From assembly GCF_000471625.1 (NCBI RefSeq), contig NZ_AUSW01000035.1, positions 248,001-312,000 on the forward strand: DNA of 64,000 nt, in the 5' to 3' direction. The notes beneath the pieces are model-generated. The model had not been told where the DNA came from and did not search any database. It was given only the letters and a program-made list of their open reading frames with translations. Positions within the stretch are counted from its first letter, which is position 1; each line of letters begins with the position of its first letter. Position numbers and translations under genes: made by a program. Source of the DNA: Psychrobacter aquaticus CMS 56 (GTDB lineage: Bacteria; Pseudomonadota; Gammaproteobacteria; Pseudomonadales; Moraxellaceae). Below are positions 55,368 through 63,516 of the stretch, in pieces.

Positions 55368-55692
55368 AACATTCGTTCTAGATAGACCAACAAACATCAT
55401 AAAAATAAACAGCTATCAGAGTAATCCTAATTATCACGTCATCTCTTTGGTGAACTCTGGGTTTATTTCAGGGCAAGACTTACCGACTATTAATCTCCCT
55501 AACCATTGGATAATGTGGACTGACCAGCTACGCAATAGTGACGGCATCCCTATAAGGACTGACATAAAATCCTCTGATACTGTCAAGCTAAAATTATTTA
55601 CATGGGGAGAAATAGCCAGACCTATAAAATTGAACTTGAGTTTCGCAGAATTTCAAAAATACCATTTTCAAGCGATTGTGATTGGAAAATAA
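55357..55692 (+). pseudogene. Out-of-frame C-terminal remnant, possible former effector domain
   Basis: A frame +1 to the PAAR fragment stays open from before 55357 to the TAA at 55690-55692, about 110 residues, with no proper start codon (only TTG/GTG inside). It contains VISLVNSGFISGQDLP and LPNHWIMWTDQLR, then KLKLFTWGEIARPIKLNL. The NHW segment could be the catalytic-histidine region of a papain-like effector, but that is a guess. The likely history is a deletion that joined the PAAR start to the end of a longer effector out of frame. Confidence 0.5.
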
Positions 55693-55693
55693 A

Positions 55694-56059
55694 ATGATAA
55701 AAAAATATATAATATTTGTGTCAAGCTTGTTAGTAATAGGATGCAGCGATCCTGTGAAAGTATCGCCTGATAGATTGCCTGATGCTTACCTAAATCAGCC
55801 TTATGAGACGAATATAGATATTTCAGGCGGTGTGGTGGTTGGAGTTGGTTTTTACTCTGAAGTGTCTGATGCTAATTTTATAATTATTCCAAGTATTGCA
55901 GAGGGAGGCTATAAAGACTATAACCTTTTGACCGTTACTGGCACACCTACAACATCAAATCCTATCTATATTTATATTGCAGGAGATACATATGGAACCA
56001 ATTTCCCTGGTAAACAATTTGAAAAGAAATATACGATTGAAGTGATGCCCAGTAAATAA
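55694..56059 (+). CDS. Small lipoprotein, possible immunity protein
   Basis: A 121-residue protein with a lipoprotein signal ending LVIGC at residues 14-18, so it is probably exported and lipid-anchored. The mature part looks like an Ig-like beta-sandwich: LPDAYLNQPYETNI and TVTGTPTTSNPIYIYI are typical of such folds. The ATG at 55694 follows the remnant frame's stop by one base. Small lipoproteins after PAAR-linked effectors are often their immunity proteins. The role is inferred from position. A broken copy follows at once. Confidence 0.6.
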   Translation: MIKKYIIFVSSLLVIGCSDPVKVSPDRLPDAYLNQPYETNIDISGGVVVGVGFYSEVSDANFIIIPSIAEGGYKDYNLLTVTGTPTTSNPIYIYIAGDTYGTNFPGKQFEKKYTIEVMPSK

Positions 56060-56089
56060 ATGGACATCATATTATGAATATGAATTTTA

Positions 56090-56182
56090 AGCGTTTATAT
56101 ATCAGGCAACACCTACGGCACGAATTTTTCTGGTAAAAATTTTGAAAAGACATACACAATTGAGGTGAAAGTGACAAAATAG
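56090..56182 (+). pseudogene. Broken second copy of the small lipoprotein
   Basis: The frame here encodes SVYISGNTYGTNFSGKNFEK and then TYTIEVKVTK before a TAG. This matches the last 29 residues of the lipoprotein just upstream (AGDTYGTNFPGKQFEKKY and so on) at most positions. Everything before it is missing. It is therefore a truncated tandem duplicate. Confidence 0.75.
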
Positions 56183-56231
56183 TGTATGTCTTATTCAAGA
56201 AAATAAATAATATTTAACCGCTACCAACAAG

Positions 56232-57182
56232 TTATGCAAACTCACTCAGCATCTTAGTAATACGCGCATCTTTTTGTTGCCAAATGTTCTCTAACCAATC
56301 AAACATCATCTTTTTGGTGGCTTCATCACGGTCATAACCGCCATCCATAATCGCAGCAAATAGTTCATCTGGAATCTTCAAACGCGTCACATCGACGCCC
56401 AAACGACGAATATTACCTTTCCACAAATCATCATAGTCAGGAGTGCCATCGGGATATACGATAGTAACGTCTAAGATCGAGTCTAGTTGCTCGCCCAGCG
56501 CATTAATCGCTAATGACAAACCGCCAGCCCGTGGTTTTAATAAATGCTGATAAGGTGAGCCTTGCTTGTCGTGTTTTTCTGCAGTAAAACGCGTCCCTTC
56601 TAAATAGTTAAGTAAGGCAAAAGGTTTGTTTTTTAATTGACGACACGCGCGCTTGGCCTCAATTAAATTTTTATTTTTAAGTTCTGAGTTCTTCGCCATC
56701 GCTTTGGGAGAAAAGCGCTTAATCATTGGGAAGTCTAAGAAGTAAAAGGCTTGGCCGATAACGGGAATATAAATCAAATTAAACTTAGTAAAGAACCGCG
56801 TTAAAGGCAACCTGTCTTGGCTTATGTATTGCACAATACTGGTATCGACCCAAGACTGATGGTTACTGACCAGCAGATATTGCTTGTCTTCGCTAAGGTC
56901 TTCAGGAAGGTTGATGCGCCAGTCTTTATGGGGTAGCGCATGGTCAATCACGGCATTATTACTATTAATCCAGTATTTGGTAATCTCAACCAAGGCATCG
57001 TCAGCGAGCTTTGATCCGGTCAATACTTTAGCAGCGCCCAAAGTCCAGATGGGTAGACCAACGGCCATACTATTGGCAGTGAGGACACCAGCGCCTGTCA
57101 AAAAAGAGGCGGCTTTGCCTACTGAAGGCAATTTATCATGAAGCTTTTCGTACAGTGAATCGATTTTTTTTATAGAGCGCAT
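56232..57182 (-). CDS. YihG-type lysophospholipid acyltransferase
   Basis: Membrane-associated acyltransferase of 316 residues in the PlsC-like LPLAT family. The catalytic HxxxxD is in SNHQSWVDTSIV, and the second conserved block is YLEGTRFT. The C-terminal WLENIWQQKDARITKM stretch resembles YihG rather than housekeeping PlsC. I chose the ATG at 57182; an earlier in-frame ATG at 57218 is also open. It is a single gene with no functional link to the flanking sulfur genes. Confidence 0.83.
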   Translation of the reverse strand: MRSIKKIDSLYEKLHDKLPSVGKAASFLTGAGVLTANSMAVGLPIWTLGAAKVLTGSKLADDALVEITKYWINSNNAVIDHALPHKDWRINLPEDLSEDKQYLLVSNHQSWVDTSIVQYISQDRLPLTRFFTKFNLIYIPVIGQAFYFLDFPMIKRFSPKAMAKNSELKNKNLIEAKRACRQLKNKPFALLNYLEGTRFTAEKHDKQGSPYQHLLKPRAGGLSLAINALGEQLDSILDVTIVYPDGTPDYDDLWKGNIRRLGVDVTRLKIPDELFAAIMDGGYDRDEATKKMMFDWLENIWQQKDARITKMLSEFA

Positions 57183-57378
57183 AACAGATATCCATATTGA
57201 TGAAGGCGACAACATCATTCATTGTTTAACGTAAAAAATGGGTCAATGACGTGCAGGTTTTGAAGATAAGCCATAAAGTGACTCAATGTTATACGATAAA
57301 ACGTAAAAAGTAATCTCTGATTTTTTGAAAATATTACTTTTTATGTCTTATTTAAATCAGATGGGCAATACCAAATGC

Positions 57379-57418
57379 AAAAAAGAAGCGGTGATTTTAA
57401 TGTCAGCGCTTCTTTTTT
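57379..57418 (-). terminator. Terminator after cysH
   Basis: AAAAAAGAAGCG pairs perfectly with CGCTTCTTTTTT (12 bp) around a 16-base loop. On the minus strand the T run comes last, as expected for the end of the cysI-DUF934-cysH operon. Confidence 0.8.
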
Positions 57419-57447
57419 CTTAAAACTGTTGATTGCTCGGTGTTTGT

Positions 57448-58086
57448 CTACAACTGTGTATGCAAACCACATTCACGGCTTTCTTCTACTTTAGTTGGAT
57501 CAAAGTAATCAAACTCATTTGGCAAGTTATGCTCTTCAAGATAAATATCCAAATCAGCATCTGTTTTTTCGAACAACGGCGCTACTTTTAAGACACCATC
57601 TTTTGACAAACTAAGCACGTCAAGACCTTGGCGGAACTCTGTTTGATCTTTGCGAATCGCATTAAACCAAACGTCAGGCTTTAATTCATCTAAGGCACGG
57701 CGGAATGGCTCAAGTTTTACCTGATCAGTGAACGCATCGTGCTGTGGATTGTCGATACCTGGGATACCGTTCATGGTCGAATCACGATGCGCAGCCGTTT
57801 GCTTAGGAATGTACGTGACAACGTTTAAGTTCAAATCACGGATGACCTTATTGGCAAACTGATAGGTGGCATCAGTGTTATAGCCTGAATCAACCCACAA
57901 TACGGTAATGTCAGGACGTTGCTTGGCGACCAAATGCAATATCGCTGACTCGTAAGGGCGGAAATTGGTGGTGATAATTGGGTTTTTTGCTTGAGTCAAT
58001 GCCCACGCGACGATTTCTTCTGGCGACTTGCCTTGTAGTTCTTGGTTGGCTTGATCGATATCTAGATTTGGGTGTAATTGGCTCAT
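57448..58086 (-). CDS. cysH: PAPS reductase, thioredoxin-dependent type
   Basis: Reduces 3'-phosphoadenylylsulfate to sulfite, 212 residues. The nucleotide-binding region TTNFRPYESAIL and the VLWVDSGYNTDATYQFA stretch fit the family. The sole cysteine is Cys206 in the C-terminal ECGLH. The CC...CxxC iron-sulfur cysteines of APS reductases are absent, so PAPS rather than APS is expected as substrate; this would need an APS kinase encoded elsewhere. It is the last gene of the minus-strand sulfur operon. Confidence 0.88.
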   Translation of the reverse strand: MSQLHPNLDIDQANQELQGKSPEEIVAWALTQAKNPIITTNFRPYESAILHLVAKQRPDITVLWVDSGYNTDATYQFANKVIRDLNLNVVTYIPKQTAAHRDSTMNGIPGIDNPQHDAFTDQVKLEPFRRALDELKPDVWFNAIRKDQTEFRQGLDVLSLSKDGVLKVAPLFEKTDADLDIYLEEHNLPNEFDYFDPTKVEESRECGLHTQL

Positions 58087-58165
58087 AATATATTCCTTAA
58101 TAATGGTTCATATAAAAGGTAGTAAGAATAAAATTTTTATAAAAATTGGTTCATAGCAATACGTA

Positions 58166-58762
58166 CTAAACGTTTGAGAACATTGGTAACGCTGAGGCAT
58201 CTCGACCATCGTAACTGCTGGCAAGCGCGTTAAAGGCTTGACTGATATCGGAGATAGAATGCATATCATGCTCACTGAGCACAAAGCTATCGACACCCGC
58301 ACGCAACAGGTAGGCAATTTGATCACGACCAAACTTGCCTGCCATGCGAATCTCCCCTTGATAGCCGATTTGACGCAGCGTTTGGGCATAACTAAAGCCG
58401 CGACCATCAGTAAAGGCGGGGACATGAATGACGATTAAGTCTTGCTGTAATAAAAACTCAGGCAAGCCAGCCAATACATCGGCATCGCTATCAGATGTCA
58501 CCCAAACGCCGACTCGGCTGGCATGTTGGCTAACCAGTTCACGTACTTGTTGTAGTAGCCCGCCAGCTATTTTTCCTTCATTATCGAGCAAATCAGCAAA
58601 CGGCAAAACAATCTCAAGCTTTTCTTGTTTTTGCAGCAGCTCAAGTAATGATATATGGGTTAGGGCAATGCCATCGGGCACCTCATTGGTGCTCAGGGCC
58701 AACCATGTGTCGTCTTGACTGATATCGATACCATCGCTGTTTAATACATGATGATTACCCAT
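58166..58762 (-). CDS. DUF934 sulfite-reductase-associated protein
   Basis: A 198-residue cytosolic protein of the DUF934 family, which is regularly found next to CysI. The family signature here is PAFTDGRGFSYAQTLRQIGY. The ATG at 58762 lies in the end of cysI and overlaps it by eight bases, with AAGGAG as the ribosome site inside cysI. The function is not established; a role in sulfite reduction or electron supply has been supposed from gene context. Confidence 0.85.
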   Translation of the reverse strand: MGNHHVLNSDGIDISQDDTWLALSTNEVPDGIALTHISLLELLQKQEKLEIVLPFADLLDNEGKIAGGLLQQVRELVSQHASRVGVWVTSDSDADVLAGLPEFLLQQDLIVIHVPAFTDGRGFSYAQTLRQIGYQGEIRMAGKFGRDQIAYLLRAGVDSFVLSEHDMHSISDISQAFNALASSYDGRDASALPMFSNV

Positions 58763-60440
58763 AGACCTTCTCCTTAAATGGGGCGATACCAACACGATCG
58801 ACCAAATCACCAAAGCGCTCTACGTCGTTATCGTTACTCACACGCTGCTCTAAATAGACGTCTAATATTTTTTGTAGGGTAACAGCTACGTCATCAGCTG
58901 GTACGGCTTTGCCCAATATCTTACCGATTTTTGCATCGTTACTGGAGTTGCCACCAAGGCTGATTTGATACCAATGCTCACCCTTTTTATCGACACCAAG
59001 GATACCGATATCACCTGTATGGTGATGCGCACAGGCGTTCATGCAGCCTGACATATTGAGGCGAATCTCACCCAAGTCATAAAGATAGTCGAGATCATCA
59101 AACTGTTTTTCGATTTGCTCAGCGATATTATGAGTGGTGGCATTGGCCAGTGAGCAATAGTCCCAACCTGGGCAAACAATCATGTCTGTTAGCGTATTGA
59201 TGTTGGCGCGGGCCAAGTGTAGATCAGACAGCTGTTGCCACAACTCGTACAAATGATTAGCTTGCACGTCAGCAAATACCAAGTTCTGCTGATAAGTACC
59301 GCGCAGCTCTCCAAAACTGTATTTATCAGCAAGATCGGCTAAGGCATCCATTTGTGATTCGCTAACATCACCTGAAGGCACGTAGCGACCATCCACCAAA
59401 CCTGCTTTTAAGGAAATCACCACAGCACGATAGCCAGCGATTTTATGCGCCACAGTGTTTTGGTTATACCAATTGGCAAAGTCTTTATCTGCATTGAGTT
59501 GCTGCTGCAATTCAGACTGCGTTTGTAGTGCATCAAAGGCCACATAATCAGGTTCAGTGAAAAAACTACTGGCAGTCGCAAAATTGGCATCGGTTAAGGT
59601 AAGTGGGCCATCTTTGGTATGCGCTTGCCACTCGGCATCGACCAATTTAGCAAAGGCGGGGCCGCCCATGCTTTCAACCAATATCTTGATACGGGCTTTG
59701 TACTTATTATCGCGGCGACCGTGCAGATTATAGACGCGTAGAATCGCATCCAAATAGCTGAGCAAATGCTGACGCGGCAAGAATTCGTTAATGACCTTAC
59801 CAATCACTGGCGTACGCCCCAGTCCGCCACCAACCAACACTTCAAAACCAAGCTCGCCTTCGTCATTGGTTTTTACGTGCAGTCCGACATCATGTACTTG
59901 TGTCGCAGCACGGTCATTGGCAGTACCAACGACGGCAATCTTAAACTTACGTGGCAAAAAAGCAAACTCAGGGTGAAACGTTGACCACTGGCGAATAATC
60001 TCGCAATAGGGGCGTGGGTCGGCAATTTCTTCTTGGTGAATACCCGCATAAGGATCGGTCGTGGTATTACGAATACAGTTGCCCGACGTCTGAATCGCGT
60101 GCATCTGTACGGTGGCCAACTCCGCCAAAATATCTGGCACTTCTTCGAGTTTTGGCCAGTTCAGCTGAATGTTGGTACGAGTGGTAAAGTGCCCGTAACC
60201 TTTATCATATTTACGGGTAATTTCTGCCAACTTGCGCAATTGGTAACTGGCAAGTAATCCATAAGGAATAGCAATGCGCAACATTGGCGCATAACGTTGA
60301 ATATAAAGACCGTTTTGCAGGCGCAGCGGTAAAAACTGTTCTTCTGGCAATTCACCTGCCAAAAACCGTTCGGTTTGGTCGCGAAATTGCGCAACTCGTT
60401 CCTCTACCAAGGTTTGGTCAGCGTAATTATATTGATACAT
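58755..60440 (-). CDS. cysI: Sulfite reductase hemoprotein (CysI/nitrite-sulfite reductase family)
   Basis: Siroheme and 4Fe-4S enzyme that reduces sulfite to sulfide, 561 residues. The cluster and siroheme cysteines are in VCPGWDYCSLA and MSGCMNACAHHHTGDIG. The two ferredoxin-like repeats of the family are apparent in both halves. There is no CysJ flavoprotein nearby, so electrons may come from ferredoxin or an unlinked partner. It heads an operon with DUF934 and cysH and is divergent from sat. Confidence 0.9.
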   Translation of the reverse strand: MYQYNYADQTLVEERVAQFRDQTERFLAGELPEEQFLPLRLQNGLYIQRYAPMLRIAIPYGLLASYQLRKLAEITRKYDKGYGHFTTRTNIQLNWPKLEEVPDILAELATVQMHAIQTSGNCIRNTTTDPYAGIHQEEIADPRPYCEIIRQWSTFHPEFAFLPRKFKIAVVGTANDRAATQVHDVGLHVKTNDEGELGFEVLVGGGLGRTPVIGKVINEFLPRQHLLSYLDAILRVYNLHGRRDNKYKARIKILVESMGGPAFAKLVDAEWQAHTKDGPLTLTDANFATASSFFTEPDYVAFDALQTQSELQQQLNADKDFANWYNQNTVAHKIAGYRAVVISLKAGLVDGRYVPSGDVSESQMDALADLADKYSFGELRGTYQQNLVFADVQANHLYELWQQLSDLHLARANINTLTDMIVCPGWDYCSLANATTHNIAEQIEKQFDDLDYLYDLGEIRLNMSGCMNACAHHHTGDIGILGVDKKGEHWYQISLGGNSSNDAKIGKILGKAVPADDVAVTLQKILDVYLEQRVSNDNDVERFGDLVDRVGIAPFKEKVYG

Positions 60441-60754
60441 GACGTAATCTCAATTTTGTTTTTTGGCTTAAAGGCAGCGACGAAAATGATTTGCGTGTGT
60501 AATAGGTTTTATTGCCAATCGCATTATGAATAATTCAGTTTACCATCATATAAGCTTGGCGCTTGAAACATAAATTCCTTTCAGACATATCCATATCCAA
60601 ACACAGCATAAATTTTCATAACGAAAGTTAGGTAGCCTATGCTTATCGAATGTAATCCATAAATTCAAAAAATTGTTCTGACGCTATTTAATCATTCATT
60701 TACCAGTTATTCATCAATTTTTTTCATATCATCCTTTGAGGTTTTAAAATCAAT
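60441..60754. other. Divergent control region between cysI and sat
   Basis: About 314 bases with no gene. It faces both halves of the sulfate pathway and is the place to expect a CysB-type activator site. I could not pick out a confident site or promoter pair by eye. Confidence 0.4.
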
Positions 60755-62008
60755 ATGACATCTACCACTAATAATCAAGCATCATCAAAACTCGTACCTC
60801 CGCACGGTAGCTCAACGCTTAAGCCTCTGTTGTTAAATGGTGAGGCTCGTGATCAAGCATTGACACTTGCCAGCACATTGCCGACCATTACTCTAAGCTC
60901 TCGTGAGCGTGGTGATTTGATCATGTTTGGTATTGGCGGTTTTACGCCGTTGAATGGTTTTATGAATCAAGCCGACTGGCAAGGCGTGGTAGATAACATG
61001 CGCTTGCAAAGTGGTGACAATGCTGGCTTGTTTTGGCCAATTCCTATTACCTTGTCATCGCCTAAAGCCACTGCCGACAGTTTGACTCAAGGTGACAAAG
61101 TGGCCTTGGTCGCACAAGATGGCGAAATCATGGGCATCTTAACGGTAGAAGAGACGTATACGATTGATAAAGCACATGAGTGCCAACAAGTATTTACCAC
61201 GACCGATCCAGAGCATCCGGGCGTTCAGCAAGTACTGAATCAAGAAGCGGTCAATGTCGCTGGCAGTGTTGAAGTATTGAGTGAAGGCGAGTTCCCAGCG
61301 CTATATCCAGAAATCTACAAAACGCCCGCCGAAACGCGCGAGATTTTGGATGCCAAAGGCTGGAAAACGGTCGCGGCCTTTCAAACTCGTAACCCGATGC
61401 ATCGCTCGCACGAATATTTGGCCAAGATTGCCATCGAGATTTGTGATGGCGTATTGATACATTCATTACTAGGCGCATTAAAGCCGGGCGATATTCCAGC
61501 AGAAGTACGCCAAGAAGCGATCAAAACCCTGATTGATAACTACTTTAGAAAAGACACAGTGATTCAAGCGGGTTACCCATTAGATATGCGTTACGCTGGA
61601 CCACGCGAAGCATTATTGCATGCAGTCTTTCGCCAAAACTATGGCTGTAGCCATTTGATTGTTGGCCGTGACCACGCAGGCGTTGGTGATTATTATGGCG
61701 CATTTGACGCGCAGACTATCTTTGAATATGTCGGTAAAGACGATCTGATTACCCAACCATTAAAAATCGGCTGGACATTCTGGTGCAACGCTTGTAACGC
61801 AATGGCTTCTGACAAAACTTGCCCACATGATGCCACTGAACATGTCAAAGTGTCAGGGACAAAGCTGCGTAAAGCGCTATCAGAAGATGAAGACGTGCCA
61901 GAGAACTTTAGCCGTCCAGAAGTGTTAGAGATACTGCGTGCTTATTATGCTGGTATCGCTCGCGAGGAACGCGCTGAGGTCAAACTAACGGGTGCCTCTG
62001 CTGTATAA
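60755..62008 (+). CDS. sat: Sulfate adenylyltransferase (ATP sulfurylase, homo-oligomer type)
   Basis: Activates sulfate to APS, 417 residues. The PUA-like N-terminal domain is followed by the catalytic domain with [15 protein letters not shown], where RNPMHRSH is the HxxH-type ATP-binding motif, and [16 protein letters not shown]. This is the single-chain Sat/MET3 type, not the CysD-CysN pair. The [19 protein letters not shown] tail is usual. It is divergent from cysI and has its own terminator, followed by the sulfate-binding proteins. Confidence 0.93.
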   Translation: MTSTTNNQASSKLVPPHGSSTLKPLLLNGEARDQALTLASTLPTITLSSRERGDLIMFGIGGFTPLNGFMNQADWQGVVDNMRLQSGDNAGLFWPIPITLSSPKATADSLTQGDKVALVAQDGEIMGILTVEETYTIDKAHECQQVFTTTDPEHPGVQQVLNQEAVNVAGSVEVLSEGEFPALYPEIYKTPAETREILDAKGWKTVAAFQTRNPMHRSHEYLAKIAIEICDGVLIHSLLGALKPGDIPAEVRQEAIKTLIDNYFRKDTVIQAGYPLDMRYAGPREALLHAVFRQNYGCSHLIVGRDHAGVGDYYGAFDAQTIFEYVGKDDLITQPLKIGWTFWCNACNAMASDKTCPHDATEHVKVSGTKLRKALSEDEDVPENFSRPEVLEILRAYYAGIAREERAEVKLTGASAV

Positions 62009-62324
62009 AAACCTGCCAAATAGCTAAGTATCAAGAACATTGAGCAGTAAAAAAAGGAACTAGGAAAAAGGGATTAGGCTTATCGTCTAATCCCTTTTTT
62101 TGTGAAAAATTCAAGAATAAGGACACGCTTCAACATGAGACCAAATACCACACTGACTTATGCCAAGTTAAACACTCGATAAGCGGATTCATCATTAAGA
62201 CTTTGTCAAACAAACTGCTAGCATGGTTCTCATTATCCATAGAGCCGCACTCAAGGCGTTATCGGTTTTATATTTTTATCGGTATGTTGAAAAAATGGTT
62301 CTATTCACTTTATTGAGAACACCT
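62009..62324. other. Intergenic region between sat and the first sulfate-binding protein
   Basis: About 316 bases; it contains the sat terminator (62065-62101) and must hold a promoter for the binding protein. An open frame reaching back to 62223 has no family resemblance and is not taken as coding. Confidence 0.4.
62065..62101 (+). terminator. Intrinsic terminator after sat
   Basis: AAAAAGGGATTAG pairs perfectly with CTAATCCCTTTTT (13 bp) around a nine-base loop and ends in T7. Confidence 0.87.
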
Positions 62325-63407
62325 ATGCAACCAATGAGCAAAAAAATGACTAACACAGGCGTGCAAACGCGCATTCTTAGTATTAGTAGCCTACTGGCTG
62401 TTACTTTGTTTACGATCGGCTGTAGCTCCAACGACACCAATGCAGCAGGCGAGCAGCAAAATATCGAGCTATTAAATGTCTCTTATGATGTGTCACGTGA
62501 TTTTTATAAAGAATACAACGTACTGTTTAGTGATGACTATCAAAAAGCAAATTCAAACAGTAAAGTAAATATCAATCAATCGCATGGTGGCTCGAGCAAA
62601 CAGGCGCTATCCGTTGCTAACGGCTTGCAAGCGGATGTGGTGACTTTTAACCAAGAAAGCGATGTAAACCTGCTGGTCGAAAAAGGCTTGGTCGCTGATG
62701 ACTGGCAACAAGCATTACCAAACAATGCCGTACCCTATACCAGCACCATGGTGCTATTGGTGCGCGATGGCAATCCAAAAAACATCAAAGATTGGTCAGA
62801 CTTAGCACGCAGTGACATTGATGTGGTCATCCCCAACCCAAAAACCAGTGGTACTGCACGCTATGCCTTCTTAGGCGCTTATGGCTATGGCTTGCACCGT
62901 TTTAAAGAAGACAGCAACCAAAACCCTGTCCAAACCAATGCCTTTATCCAAAAACTGCTAGCAAATGTGGTCACTTATGACAATGGGGCGCGGGCCGCGA
63001 CGACCAGCTTCGCCCAGCGCGGCCTAGGTGATGTGCTGATTACTACCGAAAATGAAGCACATCTGGTCGCCAATCAATTTGCCAAGGGACAAGTTGATAT
63101 CGTTTATCCAAGCTATTCTATTTTGATTAGCAATCCAGTTGCAGTCGTGACTGCGGTCACTGATAAAGGTGGCAAGACGACGGCAGCCAATGCGTATTTA
63201 AAAGGCCTATGGGAGGCACCTGCACAGGAGTTGCTGGCACAGATGTATATGCGTCCTAGTAATGAGCAAATTCTCGCGGCCCACAAAGACACTTTACCTG
63301 CCATCACTACTTTTGAGCCAACAACTGTCTTTGGCTCGTGGGATCAGATTATGGAGACATTCTTTGTCGATGGGGGACGTTTTGATCAGCTGGCACGAGT
63401 AAAATAG
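62325..63407 (+). CDS. Sulfate ABC transporter substrate-binding lipoprotein, first copy
   Basis: Periplasmic sulfate-binding protein of the CysP/Sbp family, about 360 residues. After a lipoprotein-like signal ending FTIGC come LLNVSYDVSRDFYKEYN and INQSHGGSSKQALSVANGLQ, the oxyanion-binding segments. NPKTSGTARYAFLGAYGYG is also typical. I favour the ATG at 62325 (or 62334) because the signal peptide then has normal length; the frame is open further upstream. Permease and ATPase genes are not in the window. A near-copy follows 109 bases later. Confidence 0.9.
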   Translation: MQPMSKKMTNTGVQTRILSISSLLAVTLFTIGCSSNDTNAAGEQQNIELLNVSYDVSRDFYKEYNVLFSDDYQKANSNSKVNINQSHGGSSKQALSVANGLQADVVTFNQESDVNLLVEKGLVADDWQQALPNNAVPYTSTMVLLVRDGNPKNIKDWSDLARSDIDVVIPNPKTSGTARYAFLGAYGYGLHRFKEDSNQNPVQTNAFIQKLLANVVTYDNGARAATTSFAQRGLGDVLITTENEAHLVANQFAKGQVDIVYPSYSILISNPVAVVTAVTDKGGKTTAANAYLKGLWEAPAQELLAQMYMRPSNEQILAAHKDTLPAITTFEPTTVFGSWDQIMETFFVDGGRFDQLARVK

Positions 63408-63516
63408 CCGCTGGTTATTCCTTTTTGGCAATAACATACGCATATTCATCATTAAACATAATAAGACGACGCTGTTAGCATACTTGTATTACTCAACAGA
63501 TACCTTCGAGGGACTC

